This document shows, in pieces, positions 1 through 5,079 of a stretch of 5,613 bases of DNA. The number at the start of each line of letters is the position of its first letter. Position 1 is the stretch's first letter. Below the pieces are notes generated by a model. That model had not been told where the DNA came from. It saw only the letters and a list, made by a program, of their open reading frames with translations, and did not search any database. Source of the stretch: Calidihabitans tengchongensis (GTDB lineage Bacteria; Sysuimicrobiota; Sysuimicrobiia; Sysuimicrobiales; Kaftiobacteriaceae); assembly GCA_031459615.1 (NCBI GenBank), contig JAVKIE010000023.1:1-5613 (forward strand). Reading direction: 5' to 3'. The translations under genes were made by a program, and so were the position numbers.

Positions 1-228
1 GATCACGTAGGGCTCGCCCTCGGCCCGCAACCGACGGAGCACCTCCAGCCCGTCTACGCCAGGAAGTAGAACATCCAGCACCACCACGTCGGGGCGGAAG
101 GTCCGGGCCGCGACAAGGGCAGCGTCCCCGTTCCCCGCGGTCTGGACCTCGAATCCCTCGCGGGCCAGGTACGACCCCAGAAGGCTCAGGATCGCCTCGT
201 CGTCGTCCACCACGAGGACGCGTACCAT
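1..228 (-). CDS. Response regulator, N-terminal receiver domain (3' part cut by window edge)
   Basis: The visible 76 residues form the first two thirds of a CheY-like receiver domain. An acidic pocket sits in VVDDDE (residues 6-11), and the phospho-accepting Asp is D52 in VVVLDVLLPGVDG. The conserved Thr/Ser and Lys of the receiver, and any output domain, lie beyond the left edge. The style of the receiver (LARE-GFEV, LPGVDGLEVLRRLR, ending GEPYVI) is that of OmpR/PhoB-type DNA-binding regulators, but the output domain is not seen, so the subfamily is inferred. The chosen ATG at 226-228 has a GGGGG stretch five to nine bases upstream. It is the last gene of a same-strand series, 32 bp after the SHOCT gene. 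A sensor kinase would be expected just outside the window. It probably controls the operon or a metal-response regulon. Confidence 0.93.
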   Translation of the reverse strand, partial: MVRVLVVDDDEAILSLLGSYLAREGFEVQTAGNGDAALVAARTFRPDVVVLDVLLPGVDGLEVLRRLRAEGEPYVI

Positions 229-238
229 CTACCCCCAT

Positions 239-258
239 GGTAGACGCTGCGGTCTACC
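239..258. repeat. Perfect inverted repeat between SHOCT gene and response regulator gene
   Basis: GGTAGAC and GTCTACC form a perfect 7-bp stem around a 6-nt loop (246-251). The repeat lies in the 32-bp gap between the SHOCT stop (261-263) and the response regulator ATG (226-228). In the transcript the hairpin ends just before the GGGGG that serves as the regulator's ribosome binding site. It may act as a mild attenuator or RNA-processing element, or as a DNA operator. It has no following U tract, so it is not a standard intrinsic terminator. Confidence 0.55.
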
Positions 259-260
259 GT

Positions 261-599
261 CTACTGGAGGAGTTTCCGCAACTCCTCGTACTGCTCCGCG
301 GTGATTTCCCCTCTCGCCAGCCGTTCCCGGAGGATCTCCAGGGCGCTGTCGGGTCTTTCGCGTCGCGTGAGGCCAACGACCACCAGGGCCACACCCGCCA
401 CCAGGAGCAGGAGAATGACCAGGCCTACCAGCCCACCCCAACCCCAGCCCCAACCGCCCCACCGGCCCATCATTCCGGGGCCCATCATTCCGGGCCCCAT
501 CATCCAACCCCAACCTCCCACGCCCATCCATAGGGCCGGGAGCAACACCAGGACTCCCAGCACCACAACGGCCACCAGCACCGCATCCCGCCAACTCAT
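261..599 (-). CDS. SHOCT-domain membrane protein with Met-rich MMGPG repeat
   Basis: This 112-residue protein has a hydrophobic N-terminal segment (about 6-24), a Gly/Trp/Met-rich linker (25-56), a second transmembrane segment (about 57-78) followed by positive RRER, and a C-terminal SHOCT domain (about 84-112: SALEILRERLARGEITAEQYEELRKLL). SHOCT is a short helical oligomerisation domain often found at the end of small membrane proteins. The linker carries three MM pairs at residues 33/34, 38/39 and 43/44, from a DNA tandem repeat. Met-rich segments are typical Cu(I)/Ag(I) ligands in copper transport proteins, so a copper role is inferred here. The ATG start is supported by AAGGAGG five bases upstream, which overlaps the stop codon of the preceding PepSY-like gene. 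The gap to that gene is 10 bp, implying cotranscription and possibly coupled translation. Confidence 0.93.
   Translation of the reverse strand: MSWRDAVLVAVVVLGVLVLLPALWMGVGGWGWMMGPGMMGPGMMGRWGGWGWGWGGLVGLVILLLLVAGVALVVVGLTRRERPDSALEILRERLARGEITAEQYEELRKLLQ
465..505. repeat. 15-bp tandem repeat coding for MMGPG units
   Basis: Two identical 15-bp units (465-479 and 480-494, gcccatcattccggg on the plus strand) are followed by a partial third copy (495-505). The 15-bp length keeps the reading frame, and each unit encodes Met-Met-Gly-Pro-Gly in the SHOCT protein. Perfect identity at the DNA level suggests a recent in-frame duplication that could expand or contract the Met-rich metal-ligand array. 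Confidence 0.85.
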
Positions 600-604
600 C
601 TGCC

Positions 605-611
605 CCTCCTT
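605..611 (-). promoter_or_regulatory. Ribosome binding site of SHOCT gene overlapping upstream stop codon
   Basis: AAGGAGG lies five bases before the ATG at 597-599 and shares bases with the TAA stop (610-612) of the preceding gene. Ribosomes that end translation of the PepSY-like gene stop on this site, so re-initiation or coupling is likely. It also fixes the SHOCT start. Confidence 0.8.
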
Positions 612-1245
612 ACAGCTCCTTCTCCCGTAGGAACGCTCCGTGCCAGGCGTGGTACCACACCTGGCCGGTGTACGCGTTCACGCTCAGCATCCCGAAGGTG
701 TCTCCGTCCCGTTGCAGGTCGAAGGTGAAGTAACCGTAGAACTCCGTCCCCGCGCCGGGCACGGCCCCCGGGAAGACCCGGTCCACGAATTCCCGCGCCA
801 CCCCCCGCGCGCTCTCCACAGATAACGCCGGTGTTCCCTGCCAGGTGCCAAACCCCGGACCCATCCCCCCGCCCGCGTGCTCGTATTTCGTGTTCCACAT
901 CATATTGGGCCCAGGTTCCGGGTGCACGAACCCGTTGCGCTCCACGAGGAGCTCCATGGCGCCCTTCCCGGTGTCTTTCTCCACCACCAGGACGTAGAAG
1001 TGGTTCGTGAACTCCATCACCTCTTTGGGCACCAGGTCCGGGTAGCCCCACTCCGCCAGGACCCGCCGCACCAGCTCCGCTGCGGCCTCCAGCGTCACCC
1101 GTGTCCCGGGCGAGGATCCCCAGGAGTCCGGCCATTCCACGGCCGGTCCGGCCCACGGGAGGGTCAGCGACAGGACTGCCGCCAGCGCTACGAGCCCGAC
1201 ACCTACCAGCACCAGCCCGCGCGACACGCTCCCCTCCGTCGCCAT
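610..1245 (-). CDS. Membrane-anchored protein with two PepSY-like repeats
   Basis: The 211-residue product has one hydrophobic segment (about 9-31) that acts as a signal anchor, then an extracytoplasmic domain. Two related segments follow the PepSY pattern of a helix, a beta hairpin and a 'TG-x-V/M-x-...' turn: residues 51-105 (TLEAAAELVRRVLAEW ... VVEKDTGKGAMELLVE) and 143-203 (SVESARGVAREFVDRVF ... SVNAYTGQVWYHAWHG). PepSY domains often modulate extracellular proteins or occur in metal and redox envelope systems. A central patch has PNMMWNTKYEHAGGGMGPG (114-131), with Met and His that could bind metal; that is inference. The listed ATG has a poor ribosome binding site. A GTG at 1225-1227, six codons in, has GGAGG five bases upstream and may be the true start, giving 205 residues. 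It follows the CcdA-like gene by 44 bp and precedes the SHOCT gene by 10 bp. Its specific function is unknown. Confidence 0.85.
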   Translation of the reverse strand: MATEGSVSRGLVLVGVGLVALAAVLSLTLPWAGPAVEWPDSWGSSPGTRVTLEAAAELVRRVLAEWGYPDLVPKEVMEFTNHFYVLVVEKDTGKGAMELLVERNGFVHPEPGPNMMWNTKYEHAGGGMGPGFGTWQGTPALSVESARGVAREFVDRVFPGAVPGAGTEFYGYFTFDLQRDGDTFGMLSVNAYTGQVWYHAWHGAFLREKEL

Positions 1246-1289
1246 TGTACGCCCAGGCACCGCGGCGGGCGGTGTGCGGAGCCGGGTCT

Positions 1290-1988
1290 TCACAGCACCG
1301 CGAGGAGCAGCAGGCCCAGGACCACCGCCCCGGCCCCCATGGCGAATTTCAGCGTCCGGCGGTGGTGGAGCTGCCAGCGCCCGAGCTGGTTGAAAACGGG
1401 CCGGGATCCGGCCACCGCCAACAGCGCCACCAGCGGGAGCACGAAAGCGAAATTGTACAACACCAGGTACGCCAGCCCTCGCGCGAACGTAGGCTGACTG
1501 GCCAGCAGGGCCAGCACCGCCAGATAGATGGCTCCCGAGCAGGGCACGGTGCACAGACCTACGAGCACGCCCGCGCCGAACACCGTGGGCAGACTGCCCC
1601 GGGCGCTCAGGGCCCGCAGCCGTTCGCCCAGCGCTGGGGGCGCACCGAGACGTACCCCCCATTCCGGTACCAGCGCCTCCTGAAGCGTCACCAGTCCCAA
1701 CCCCACAGCGCCCAGGGCCGCGGCGCGACCCACCCAGTGCCCCCCAGCGAGCCCACGGAGGAACGTCAACCCGCCCAGCCCCAAAGCCAGGTACGCCAGG
1801 AAGACGCCGAAGATGAAGGTGAATCCCGTCCACCACAGTTTCCCCCGTGCCCCAGATACCCCCGACCGCTCCGCCAGAAGGAGGGCGACACCGACGAACA
1901 TCAGCAACACCGCAAAGGAACACGGGTTGAGGCTGTCCAGCACTGCAGCTCCCGCCACCACGGGCAGGGTGAGGTCGGCGGCATCCAA
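1290..1988 (-). CDS. ccdA: CcdA/DsbD-family thiol-disulfide transporter (cytochrome c biogenesis type)
   Basis: This 232-residue integral membrane protein carries the CcdA/DsbD transmembrane signature. The first helix holds DSLNPCSFAVLL (C23) and the fourth holds VGLCTVPCSGAIYL (C146, C150). In this family a Cys of helix 1 and a Cys of helix 4 pass reducing equivalents from cytoplasmic thioredoxin to extracytoplasmic thiol proteins. About six helices can be seen, near residues 9-39, 52-77, 86-105, 135-165, 168-191 and 213-232, which matches the family's length and topology. The start is a TTG (1986-1988), chosen because GAGGAG lies five bases before it. It is 33 bp after the cupredoxin gene. 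No thioredoxin-fold partner or cytochrome c gene is in the window, so the likely local clients are the Cys-rich cupredoxin and perhaps the YHS domain. I am sure of the family; the exact substrate is inferred. Confidence 0.93.
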   Translation of the reverse strand: MDAADLTLPVVAGAAVLDSLNPCSFAVLLMFVGVALLLAERSGVSGARGKLWWTGFTFIFGVFLAYLALGLGGLTFLRGLAGGHWVGRAAALGAVGLGLVTLQEALVPEWGVRLGAPPALGERLRALSARGSLPTVFGAGVLVGLCTVPCSGAIYLAVLALLASQPTFARGLAYLVLYNFAFVLPLVALLAVAGSRPVFNQLGRWQLHHRRTLKFAMGAGAVVLGLLLLAVL

Positions 1989-1993
1989 CCCAG

Positions 1994-1999
1994 CTCCTC
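1994..1999 (-). promoter_or_regulatory. Ribosome binding site that fixes a TTG start
   Basis: GAGGAG sits five bases upstream of the TTG at 1986-1988. No ATG or GTG with comparable spacing is available in that frame, so this site decides the start of the CcdA-like gene. Confidence 0.75.
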
Positions 2000-2021
2000 G
2001 ACGGCGGCTTCGCGCTCCGGC

Positions 2022-2507
2022 TCAGGCCTCCACCCGCAGGACGCCCCGCATGGTCGGGTTCGCCTTGCCGCCGCAGCAGACGTCGCAGTAGAAGCCATAC
2101 TCGCCGGGTGGCGCGGCTGGGATCTCCACCACGCGGCTGCTGCGCGGAGGCACCCGGACATCCACCTTGAGGGCGGGGATGGCCAGCTGGTGCCACCCGC
2201 CACCGTCCGTGTGGTAGGGGCTGTCGGGGTTTACGATCCGCAGGCGCAGGGGCTTGCCTGCCCGCGCCAGGAGGACGGGCTGGCTGAACCCCGCCATGGT
2301 GATCTCCACGGTCTGGTCCGCCTCCTCCGGACCACCACCCCGGGGCCACAGCAGGGCCGCAGCCCCACCGGCAGCCGTCAGGGCCAGGAGCAGAAAGACA
2401 GCCTTGCGCACCACGGGCGCGGCACCGAACAGGCCGCCCGCGTGGCCCCGCCGGCCGCCCGAGCGCCCTTCCGCTCTGGTCGCACGCGAGCGATGTGTGG
2501 GACCCAC
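2022..2507 (-). CDS. Membrane-anchored cupredoxin with CuA-like Cys cluster
   Basis: The 161-residue protein has an Arg-rich cytoplasmic N-terminus (1-34), one transmembrane anchor (about 35-54) and a cupredoxin fold (about 66-160) outside the membrane. Likely copper ligands are H106 in GGGWHQLAIPALKVDV, C141, C144 and C145 in FYCDVCCGGKANPTMRG, and M153; H99 is nearby. The arrangement resembles subunit II of cytochrome oxidase: the His before 'xxxPALxV', then C-x3-C and a Met. The second CuA His, normally four residues after the second Cys, is Ala149 here, and an extra Cys stands at 144. It may bind copper as a shuttle, sensor or buffer. The GTG start (2505-2507) has an excellent AGGAGGTGG site. 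It sits between the CCAHH/YHS gene (48 bp away) and the CcdA-like gene (33 bp away). Fold assignment is firm; the kind of copper centre is uncertain. Confidence 0.9.
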   Translation of the reverse strand: MGPTHRSRATRAEGRSGGRRGHAGGLFGAAPVVRKAVFLLLALTAAGGAAALLWPRGGGPEEADQTVEITMAGFSQPVLLARAGKPLRLRIVNPDSPYHTDGGGWHQLAIPALKVDVRVPPRSSRVVEIPAAPPGEYGFYCDVCCGGKANPTMRGVLRVEA

Positions 2508-2510
2508 GCT

Positions 2511-2519
2511 CCACCTCCT
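2511..2519 (-). promoter_or_regulatory. Strong ribosome binding site that fixes a GTG start
   Basis: AGGAGGTGG is a near-perfect anti-16S match and lies a few bases before the GTG at 2505-2507. It supports the long Arg-rich N-terminus of the cupredoxin, because the later GTG codons just before the membrane anchor have no such site. Confidence 0.8.
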
Positions 2520-2555
2520 ACAGGTTGTCCCGCGGGTTCCTCAGCGGAGTCGCCC

Positions 2556-2714
2556 TCAGGACTGCTCGGCGTACTTCTCCGGCTCGCGGTCGAAGCTGGC
2601 CTTGCAGTGAGCGGAGCAGAAGTAGTACGTCTTGCCCTCGTACTCGGACCGCGCCGCCGCCCGCTCCGGATCCACCTCCATACCGCACACGGGGTCCTTC
2701 ACGCGCTCCGCCAT
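2556..2714 (-). other. Possible separate translation of the YHS domain from an internal start
   Basis: Met180 of the fusion protein is encoded by ATG at 2712-2714, in frame with the long gene, and GGAGGG (2722-2727) stands seven bases before it. Initiation here would give a soluble 52-residue YHS protein starting MAERVKDPVCGMEV, which is the normal form of stand-alone YHS proteins. The preceding linker (GGTATGEGEA) is low in complexity, and its composition is partly forced by the ribosome binding site. Either one gene makes two products, or this is a fresh fusion of two genes. Confidence 0.5.
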
Positions 2715-3251
2715 AGCCTCTCCCTCCCCGGTTGCAGTTCCGCCAAGATCCGACCGTGCCCGCTGCACAAGTCGCAGGCTCACTCCCACCCCCACCAGGT
2801 TCGTAACGATCCCCAGGGTCATGAGCGGGACCCGCCACGCGGCCAGGGCACCGACGACACCCGTGACCGCGGCGAGGCTCAGGAATGGCAAGAAGTCTGT
2901 GGCGTGGTGAGCGCAGCAGGCCACTATGGCTGCGGTAGAGGTCCCGGTACCGAAACCTACAGCGCCCGCCACGGCACCCGACGCCCTCCGCAACCTGCGC
3001 AGGTGGGTGTATAGCCCCAGCTGGGTTCCGAAGCCCCCGGCGAGAGCGGTCACGAAGGGCCAGTCGGTAGCCAGCAGCTCCCACGCATGCCCCAGGGAAC
3101 CGGACAGCCCGGCCACGACTCCTACGTAGAGTCCGAGCAACCCCGCGCTCCCTACTGCGCCCCAGACCCAGGGAGAAACTCCTCTCCCCGGTCCTAACGC
3201 GCAGCGGGCCAGCGGACTCCGCCTGGCTGGAAGCGCCAGCGCCGTTCTCAC
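2556..3251 (-). CDS. Polytopic membrane protein with CCAHH motif fused to YHS/TRASH metal-binding domain
   Basis: Residues 1-165 of the 231-residue product form a membrane domain with about five helices (near 29-50, 62-82, 95-112, 118-138 and 142-160). A striking ACCAHHATDFLPFL motif lies at 111-124 (C112, C113, H115, H116), at or near a helix end, and looks like a soft-metal ligand set. Residues 184-227 are a YHS/TRASH domain: DPVCGMEVDP (C189), then EYEGKTYYFCSAHCKASFD (C212, H215, C216), then EPEKY. YHS domains occur in copper and heavy-metal ATPases and chaperones. The GTG start (3249-3251) overlaps the stop of the upstream gene in GTGA, so translation is probably coupled; no good ribosome binding site is seen. 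An internal ATG (2712-2714) with its own GGAGGG could give a free YHS protein of 52 residues. The metal is probably copper, with mercury as an alternative. I do not recognise a named family for the membrane half. Confidence 0.88.
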   Translation of the reverse strand: MRTALALPARRSPLARCALGPGRGVSPWVWGAVGSAGLLGLYVGVVAGLSGSLGHAWELLATDWPFVTALAGGFGTQLGLYTHLRRLRRASGAVAGAVGFGTGTSTAAIVACCAHHATDFLPFLSLAAVTGVVGALAAWRVPLMTLGIVTNLVGVGVSLRLVQRARSDLGGTATGEGEAMAERVKDPVCGMEVDPERAAARSEYEGKTYYFCSAHCKASFDREPEKYAEQS

Positions 3252-3682
3252 TGTCGGAACTCGAAGACCAGCACGCGCTCGGGGACCCCCGCCAGGTTCC
3301 GGACCACCAGCAAGAGGCGTCCGGGAGGAGCCGGGGGAGCAGCAAACACCAGCAGGCCGCTGCGGTGGTGGGAGCTACTCTGCTCCTCCTGCCACCGCAG
3401 GGGCCGCAGTTCGCGACCGGCCTCGTCCCGCAGGACCGTGTTGCTCGCCACGTCGAACCCGGACAGGTCCACGGAGTGCGTGTCGAAGGCCACGCGCAAC
3501 ACCAGGCTCCCCTCCCGAACGCCCTGCCAGGTGGCGGTGACCGTCACCCGACCCTCACCCCGATCGCGCACGGTCAACTGGACCGGTTGCCAGACCTCCG
3601 CCCGGGCCGGCCAGCGGCCCGCGGCACCCACCCATAAGCTCGCCAGGACCCCCACCACGAGAAACCGGCGCGTCCAGGACAT
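3248..3682 (-). CDS. Exported small beta-rich protein of unknown function
   Basis: The 144-residue product begins with a signal peptide: MSWTRRF, a hydrophobic core (about 7-22), then a likely cleavage after ARA (residue 28). The mature part (about 116 residues) is predicted beta-rich: alternating strands in VQLTVRDRGEGRVTVTATW, SLVLRVAFDTHSVDLSGF and GRLLLVVRNLAGVPERVLVFEF. It has no Cys but does have FDTHSVDL (H69) and SSSHHRSGLLVF (H105, H106), which could be metal ligands or structural. An immunoglobulin-like or cupredoxin-like sandwich is possible. I know of no assigned function. The open frame runs on far upstream, but the ATG at 3680-3682 is chosen because GGAGGG lies six bases before it and a signal peptide follows. 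It is the first gene of the metal-related run and overlaps the next gene by four bases (GTGA), pointing to coupled translation and a shared role in the envelope. Confidence 0.82.
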   Translation of the reverse strand: MSWTRRFLVVGVLASLWVGAAGRWPARAEVWQPVQLTVRDRGEGRVTVTATWQGVREGSLVLRVAFDTHSVDLSGFDVASNTVLRDEAGRELRPLRWQEEQSSSHHRSGLLVFAAPPAPPGRLLLVVRNLAGVPERVLVFEFRQ

Positions 3683-3721
3683 CTCCAGCCCTCCGGGATC
3701 ATGCTGCGCGATGTTCGTGAG

Positions 3722-3737
3722 GGGCCGTTGGCGGCCC
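3722..3737. repeat. GC-rich inverted repeat in operon leader
   Basis: GGGCCG and CGGCCC form a perfect 6-bp stem around a 4-nt loop, adjacent to the direct repeat. On the minus strand it is followed by CTCACG rather than a T run, so it lacks the U tract of an intrinsic terminator. It may be a leader hairpin or part of an operator. Confidence 0.5.
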
Positions 3738-3738
3738 T

Positions 3739-3754
3739 GTGAAGAATCCGTGAA
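3739..3754 (-). promoter_or_regulatory. Candidate OmpR/PhoB-type operator: TTCAC direct repeat, 11-bp period
   Basis: On the minus strand GTTCACGGATTCTTCACAG contains two TTCAC half-sites exactly 11 bp apart (3750-3754 and 3739-3743). Response regulators of the OmpR/PhoB family bind tandem direct repeats of this period, and TTCAC-like half-sites are known for PhoP-type regulators of actinobacteria. A response regulator gene lies at the end of the same gene run, so autoregulation is plausible. With only two half-sites the chance rate is not negligible. Confidence 0.4.
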
Positions 3755-3798
3755 CGAGAAGGTTCGCGCGGGAGGTGGGGTCCCTCGCCGGTAGGCCC

Positions 3799-5019
3799 CT
3801 AGTCGCCGTGGACGGAGAAGCCCGCGCGTCGGACCTGCGTCAGCAGCCGCTGCGCGTGCTCGGCGTCCCGTGTCTCCACCAGCAGGGTGACGTCGGCCTC
3901 GCCCACCGGGACGTCGGGGGCCAGGCGATCGTGCTCCACGGTGACCACGTTGGCCCCCTCCCGAGCCACCACCTCCAGCAGCTGCCGCAGGCTGCCGGGC
4001 CGATCCAGCAAGCGGGTATGCAACCGGAGGAGGCGTCCGGTCTTCATCAGTCCCCGGTCCACCACCCGCACCAGGGTGTTGAGATCCACGTTCCCCCCAC
4101 TCACCACCGCCACGGTGCGGGCCCCCGGCATGCGGACCTTGCCGTAGACCAGGGCCGCCACCGCAGCCGCTCCCGCCCCTTCCGCCACTAGTTTTGCCCG
4201 CTCCAGCAGCAGCACCATGGCACCCGCCAGCTCGTCCTCCTCCACCGTGACCAGGTCGTCTACCCACCGCCGCATCAGCCCCAGTACCCGCTCCCGGGCC
4301 GCGCTCACCGCCAGTCCGTCCGCCAGGGTGCGGCCGGCTGGCATCTCGACCACCTGCCCCGCGTGCCACGCGTGGTACACCGCGGGCGCTGCCGCAGCCT
4401 GGACTCCGATGACCTTCACCTTGGCTCTCAGCGATTTGACGGCCACGGCCACGCCCGTAATCAGACCTCCTCCACCCACGGGGACCACCACCGCGTCAAC
4501 TTCCGGGGACTGTTCCACGATCTCCAGCCCCACTGTCCCTTGGCCCGCGATCACCGCGGGGTCATCGAAGGCGTGGACGAAGACCCCACCGGACCGTTCC
4601 TGCAGCTCTTGCGCATGGGCGAGAGCTTGCTCGAAGTCCTTGCCGTGCAGCACTACCTCCGCGCCGTACCCGCGGGTGGACTCCACCTTCACGAGAGGCG
4701 CCCCTTCCGGCATCACCACCGTGGCCTGTACCCCCAGCTCCCGCGCCGCGAGCGCCACCCCCTGGGCGTGGTTCCCAGCGGACGCGGTTACCACCCCGCG
4801 TCGTCGTTCCTCCGGCCCCAGCAGGCGGATGCGGTTGAACGCACCCCGGACCTTGAAGGAACCGGTGCGCTGCAGGTTCTCCGCCTTCAGCCACAGCTCC
4901 ACCCCTGCCATCTGGCCCAACGCTCCAGCCCTCAGGAGCGGGGTTCGCTGCACGTACGGGCCCAGGGCCGCGGCCGCGTCCCTGATGTCCTCCAGGCAAA
5001 TCTCGTAATCGGCCACCAC
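3799..5019 (-). CDS. ilvA: Threonine ammonia-lyase (threonine dehydratase), medium form with C-terminal ACT domain
   Basis: This 406-residue enzyme of PLP fold type II deaminates L-threonine to 2-oxobutanoate, the entry step of isoleucine synthesis, or serves threonine breakdown. The PLP-binding Lys is K56 in RTGSFKVRGA. Other landmarks are TASAGNHAQGVA (78-89), the phosphate-binding GGGGL loop (182-186) and the late SGGN (307-310). Residues about 330-406 form one ACT domain (LHTRLLDRPGSLRQLLEVVAREGANVV), as in the medium-length form with a single ACT domain. Length and domain order match that group. The start is GTG at 5017-5019, with GGGAGGG nine bases upstream; the adjacent GTG at 5014-5016 is equally possible. 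The upstream CPBP gene is 60 bp away. It looks metabolically unrelated to the metal-handling genes downstream. The biosynthetic or catabolic role cannot be told from the sequence alone. Confidence 0.96.
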   Translation of the reverse strand: MVADYEICLEDIRDAAAALGPYVQRTPLLRAGALGQMAGVELWLKAENLQRTGSFKVRGAFNRIRLLGPEERRRGVVTASAGNHAQGVALAARELGVQATVVMPEGAPLVKVESTRGYGAEVVLHGKDFEQALAHAQELQERSGGVFVHAFDDPAVIAGQGTVGLEIVEQSPEVDAVVVPVGGGGLITGVAVAVKSLRAKVKVIGVQAAAAPAVYHAWHAGQVVEMPAGRTLADGLAVSAARERVLGLMRRWVDDLVTVEEDELAGAMVLLLERAKLVAEGAGAAAVAALVYGKVRMPGARTVAVVSGGNVDLNTLVRVVDRGLMKTGRLLRLHTRLLDRPGSLRQLLEVVAREGANVVTVEHDRLAPDVPVGEADVTLLVETRDAEHAQRLLTQVRRAGFSVHGD

Positions 5020-5079
5020 AACTGCAGACCCTCCCTTAGACCCTCGTTCGTGTCACCGGCGACGTGCCGCGATCGGTGT

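Larger units (their letters stand above)
3683..3798 (-). promoter_or_regulatory. Gap that probably holds the promoter of the metal-related operon
   Basis: These 116 bp separate the ilvA stop from the first gene of the seven-gene run and form the largest non-coding gap in the window. Read on the minus strand it holds a TTCAC-N6-TTCAC direct repeat (3739-3754), a GC-rich inverted repeat (3722-3737) and a GGAGGG ribosome binding site (3689-3694). I see no convincing -35/-10 pair; CATGAT near the ribosome binding site is a weak -10 candidate. A weak basal promoter that needs an activator would fit. Readthrough from ilvA cannot be ruled out because no clear terminator is present. Confidence 0.45.

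Noticed and set aside
237..630. Plus-strand open frames across the SHOCT gene
   Set aside because: Pro/His/Gln-rich antisense shadows of the Met/Gly/Trp repeat; no ribosome binding site or domain.
1246..2514. Upstream extension of the PepSY-like reading frame to 634 codons
   Set aside because: The added 423 residues overlap the CcdA-like and cupredoxin genes, both clear families, and read as Arg/Gly/Pro-rich noise. The gene starts at 1245 or 1227.
1101..3014. Very long plus-strand open frame of 637 codons
   Set aside because: It lies antisense to four well-supported genes, has Gln/His/Arg/Pro-rich low-complexity composition and no recognisable domain. It is a by-product of high GC content.
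3722..3737. Intrinsic terminator for ilvA
   Set aside because: The stem is present, but no T run follows on the minus strand, so I kept it only as an inverted repeat.
3755..3798. Copper-type CsoR operator in the G/C tracts before the operon
   Set aside because: There are G and C tracts, but no symmetric TACCC...GGGTA arrangement, so the site is not supported.
3683..4369. Upstream extension of the exported protein's frame to 373 codons
   Set aside because: It overlaps ilvA and is low-complexity Gly/Arg. A signal peptide with a good ribosome binding site begins at 3682.
5020..5079. Terminator or promoter hairpin between the CPBP gene and ilvA
   Set aside because: Only a 5-bp pairing (CACCG/CGGTG) with a long interrupted loop and no T run is seen, which is within chance for this GC content.
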